Shown piece by piece: positions 60,888 to 62,717 of a stretch of DNA of 62,717 bases. The notes below the pieces were generated by a model that made no database searches, was not told where the DNA came from, and saw only the letters and a program-made list of their open reading frames with translations. Origin of the DNA: Actinomycetota bacterium. Lineage in GTDB: Bacteria > Actinomycetota > Acidimicrobiia > Acidimicrobiales > Ilumatobacteraceae. How positions within the stretch are numbered: the stretch's first letter is position 1; each line of letters begins with the position of its first letter. The stretch lies in NCBI GenBank assembly GCA_027592925.1, contig JAQCJO010000004.1:1-62717 (forward strand), written 5' to 3'. The translations under genes were made by a program, and so were the position numbers.

Positions 60888-61496
60888 GTGTCTTTTGCGT
60901 GCCACGATGGATGTGTGGACGATCTACAACGAATACTGGGCTACACGGATGCGATTGATCAGAGTGCGCCAATTACCAAGGTTGCAGACGAATTATTTGC
61001 GATGTCGTGTTGGACGCCGCAGTTCTGTTCTGCGCTCATTCGGGCCGCTGAAGCAGCAGGCGGTTTTTCTGCTCAACCAGGCGACCCTGTGCCTGGTCAT
61101 GAAATCTCTCTTGCATTAATTAGTCCACGATTGTTTGAAGCAGTGCAAGACGATATGGGAATGCGAATTTGGCCGCAGTTGCAACAACACTGGCCACTCA
61201 TCGACTATCACGGAATCAATGATGTATTTATTATTAAATACGAAAAAGGTGGTCAGGAAGAATTGCGGCAACATCACGATGTGGCACAAGTATCTGCAAG
61301 CGTCAAACTCAATGACACCTACGAGGGTGCATTGTTGGATTTTCCGCGCCAAAACTTTACAAATGCACAGTTGCCGGTTGGCTCACTCTTGGCATGGCCA
61401 AGTTTAGTTACGCATCCCCATGGCAGCACACCGATCACGAGTGGCGTCAAGTACAGCCTGACGATTTGGTTTGAATTACCAATTTCACTTTCATGA
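60888..61496 (+). CDS. 2-oxoglutarate/Fe(II) oxygenase, lysyl-hydroxylase-like
   Basis: The 202-residue protein carries a double-stranded beta-helix with iron ligands H129-x-D131 (in EELRQHHDVAQVSASVKL) and H176 (VTHPHGS), and K188 where 2-oxoglutarate is usually held by Arg (GVKYSLTIWF). Order and spacing resemble the catalytic domain of procollagen lysyl hydroxylase (PLOD): an upstream IDYHGINDVFIIKYE strand, LNDTYEGALLDFP, and a GSLLAWP turn. Substrate unknown. GTG 60888 is the longest plausible start and uncertain. It overlaps the L,D-transpeptidase gene by four bases (ATGA). Confidence 0.75.
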   Translation: MSFACHDGCVDDLQRILGYTDAIDQSAPITKVADELFAMSCWTPQFCSALIRAAEAAGGFSAQPGDPVPGHEISLALISPRLFEAVQDDMGMRIWPQLQQHWPLIDYHGINDVFIIKYEKGGQEELRQHHDVAQVSASVKLNDTYEGALLDFPRQNFTNAQLPVGSLLAWPSLVTHPHGSTPITSGVKYSLTIWFELPISLS

Positions 61497-62269
61497 ACAA
61501 TCGCTACATCTTTCGAACTCTGTTGATATTGGGCGCACTCAGTACGTTGACAGCCTGTGGACAATGGTCCAACGCGCAGAGTGTTCCGCCCACAACGGTC
61601 GCACCGTCCACAACTTCGACACTGGTTGAGACAGGCATTAGTGCATCTGGTCAGCGCAGTGGACCAAGCGCTCAGGCTTCGCAACTGAAATTGCTTGAAC
61701 TTGGCTTTTGGTTGGCGGATCCGAATGGCAAATTTGACGACACCACCGCGCAGGCGGTGATGGCATTTCAGAAATACTTTCAACTTCGACCAACCGGCAA
61801 TATCAATGCCGCTACGGCACATTTGCTCGAAGAAATCACGAATCCAGCAACGGCGACAACAAAAGAAGGCACATTGGCCGAGGTGGATAAGTCCCGGCAA
61901 TTACTTTTCTTGGTTCAAGACGGCATCACCACCTATGTAATGAATGCATCTACTGGCGACGACCGCGCATACGAAGAACCTGACGGAAATACTCCTGGCG
62001 TGATGATTAAGGGAACTGCAGTGACTCCAGTTGGGTCGTTCAAAATTGATCGAGAACGACCTGAAGGTTGGTGGATTGGCGACCTTGGCCAGATCTACCG
62101 TCCAAAGTATTTCGTCGGTGGAGTTGCCATACATGGATCAATGAGTGTGCCTGCATATCCTGCATCTCACGGCTGCGTGCGAGTGACTGTTAGAGCAATG
62201 GATTTCATTTGGGACAACGACATTTTGCCCCGTGGCACGCAAGTGCTTGTTTATGGAGAAATTAGCTAG
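61493..62269 (+). CDS. L,D-transpeptidase lipoprotein with peptidoglycan-binding domain
   Basis: Cross-links or attaches to peptidoglycan by exchange at the third residue. The 258-residue protein begins with a lipoprotein signal (LSTLTAC, lipidated Cys22), a Thr/Ser-rich stretch, a PG_binding_1 repeat (SQLKLLELGFWLADPNGKFD, then AVMAFQKYFQLRPTGNI) and a YkuD catalytic domain with HGSMSVPAYPASHGCVRV, catalytic Cys about residue 228. This is the typical layout of actinobacterial L,D-transpeptidases. Coupled to the oxygenase upstream and overlapping by eight bases the convergent Rieske gene. Confidence 0.92.
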   Translation: MNNRYIFRTLLILGALSTLTACGQWSNAQSVPPTTVAPSTTSTLVETGISASGQRSGPSAQASQLKLLELGFWLADPNGKFDDTTAQAVMAFQKYFQLRPTGNINAATAHLLEEITNPATATTKEGTLAEVDKSRQLLFLVQDGITTYVMNASTGDDRAYEEPDGNTPGVMIKGTAVTPVGSFKIDRERPEGWWIGDLGQIYRPKYFVGGVAIHGSMSVPAYPASHGCVRVTVRAMDFIWDNDILPRGTQVLVYGEIS

Positions 62270-62717
62270 TTCGTTTACGAATCTTGAGTTTGCGGTCATC
62301 CGCATTTGAACAATGACCATCGACAACACTGAACCGCCACCCATGGAGGTCGCACACAACAAATCCGTTATCTATGCGGCCAAACTCAGACAAGTCTGCT
62401 TGACGATGCGGGCACAGTCGCTGCATCACATAGCCGTCAATTTCAATCTCGGCGGAGAGTTGAGTTGTTGCACTGTCAGGCGCTGTTCGGCGCACCGCTT
62501 CTTGTTCTGCGCGACGCATTCGCTCAACCGACAGACTCTTGAAAAAGTTATATAAGAATTCGTTGTATGCGCCGTCGCGCCATGCAGTAAATCGACAGGA
62601 GAGAAACAGCGAATTAGACCAATCCACGGCCTTATCGGCAACTGTCTTTTCTAGTAGCGGCCGAGCAATCACAAATCGATAGCGATACTGCTGATTAGTG
62701 AAGGGAACCACAAGTCC
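62262..62717 (-). CDS. C-terminal part of a Rieske-domain MBL-fold-like protein, cut by window edge
   Basis: Only the last 150 residues are visible; the frame stays open to the window end. A segment SNSLFLSCRFTAWRDGAYNEFLYNFFKSL resembles the end of MBL-fold hydrolases of the Rieske-bearing, UlaG/CMP-sialate hydroxylase-like group, quoted in part as LSCRFTAWRDGAYNEF. It is followed by a Rieske [2Fe-2S] site: RLCPHRQADLS (C-x-H) and VVCDLHGWRF (C-x-x-H). Substrate unknown. The N-terminal hydrolase domain would lie to the right of the window. Confidence 0.7.
   Translation of the reverse strand, partial: GLVVPFTNQQYRYRFVIARPLLEKTVADKAVDWSNSLFLSCRFTAWRDGAYNEFLYNFFKSLSVERMRRAEQEAVRRTAPDSATTQLSAEIEIDGYVMQRLCPHRQADLSEFGRIDNGFVVCDLHGWRFSVVDGHCSNADDRKLKIRKRTS

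Overview
The window is the replication-origin region of an actinomycete-type (Actinomycetota) chromosome. Gene order closely follows the block known from Mycobacterium tuberculosis around oriC: pcnA, a DUF6049 protein, trxB, trxA, cwlM, parB, parA, rsmG, jag, yidC, yidD, rnpA, rpmH, dnaA, dnaN, recF, a DUF721 protein, gyrB, gyrA, a DUF3566 protein, tRNA-Ile and tRNA-Ala, then crgA, trpG/pabA, pknB, pstP and an FHA protein. Moderate GC by eye, very short intergenic gaps, many leaderless-looking starts and small proteomic extras suggest a streamlined aquatic member, perhaps class Acidimicrobiia (Ilumatobacter-like); that placement is inference. Genes left of about 30 kb lie mostly on the minus strand and those just right of it mostly on the plus strand, as expected for replication leaving an origin near 30.0-31.9 kb.

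Layout. 1-4.1 kb: end of a tRNA-Phe and an overlapping minus-strand chain purA-purB-pyrE-thioesterase. 4.1-8.2 kb: heat-shock operon dnaK-grpE-dnaJ-hspR with a HAIR operator over its promoter. 8.2-11.9 kb: phosphoglycerate mutase, a large membrane Fe-S oxidoreductase and dCTP deaminase. 12-17.6 kb: tRNA-Gly, rpsF-ssb-rpsR-rplI-dnaB operon, DUF5318 protein and CCA-adding enzyme. 17.7-24.8 kb: DUF6049 protein, DegV, a receptor-type kinase with the ectodomain normally seen on MviN/MurJ, thioredoxin system and a CwlM-like protein that appears to start at a non-AUG codon. 24.8-39.1 kb: chromosome segregation genes with two parS sites, protein export/RNA genes, origin, and replication/gyrase genes. 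39.2-47.3 kb: small membrane proteins, three unlinked metabolic genes, Fur regulator, MgtE-N/DUF1003 pair, geranylgeranyl reductase, thiolase, CrgA, PabA/TrpG. 47.3-51.1 kb: a reduced Ser/Thr kinase-phosphatase-FHA module. 51.1-60.8 kb: a surface-polysaccharide locus (glycosyltransferases, repeat coiled-coil proteins, Wzm/Wzt ABC exporter encoded convergently, Wzy-like polymerase, CapD-like dehydratase, Wzz-like protein with a wrecked kinase domain). 60.9-62.7 kb: a lysyl-hydroxylase-like 2-oxoglutarate oxygenase coupled to an L,D-transpeptidase lipoprotein, and the end of an MBL/Rieske protein.

No stretch longer than 300 bases lacks a gene or the origin. I saw no insertion sequence, prophage, CRISPR array or convincing intrinsic terminator. 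The items I rate as most novel are the MviN-type ectodomain on an intact kinase at the mviN position, the ATT start of the cwlM-like gene, the oxygenase-transpeptidase pair, and the polysaccharide locus with tandem heptad coiled-coil proteins and a pseudo-BY-kinase.
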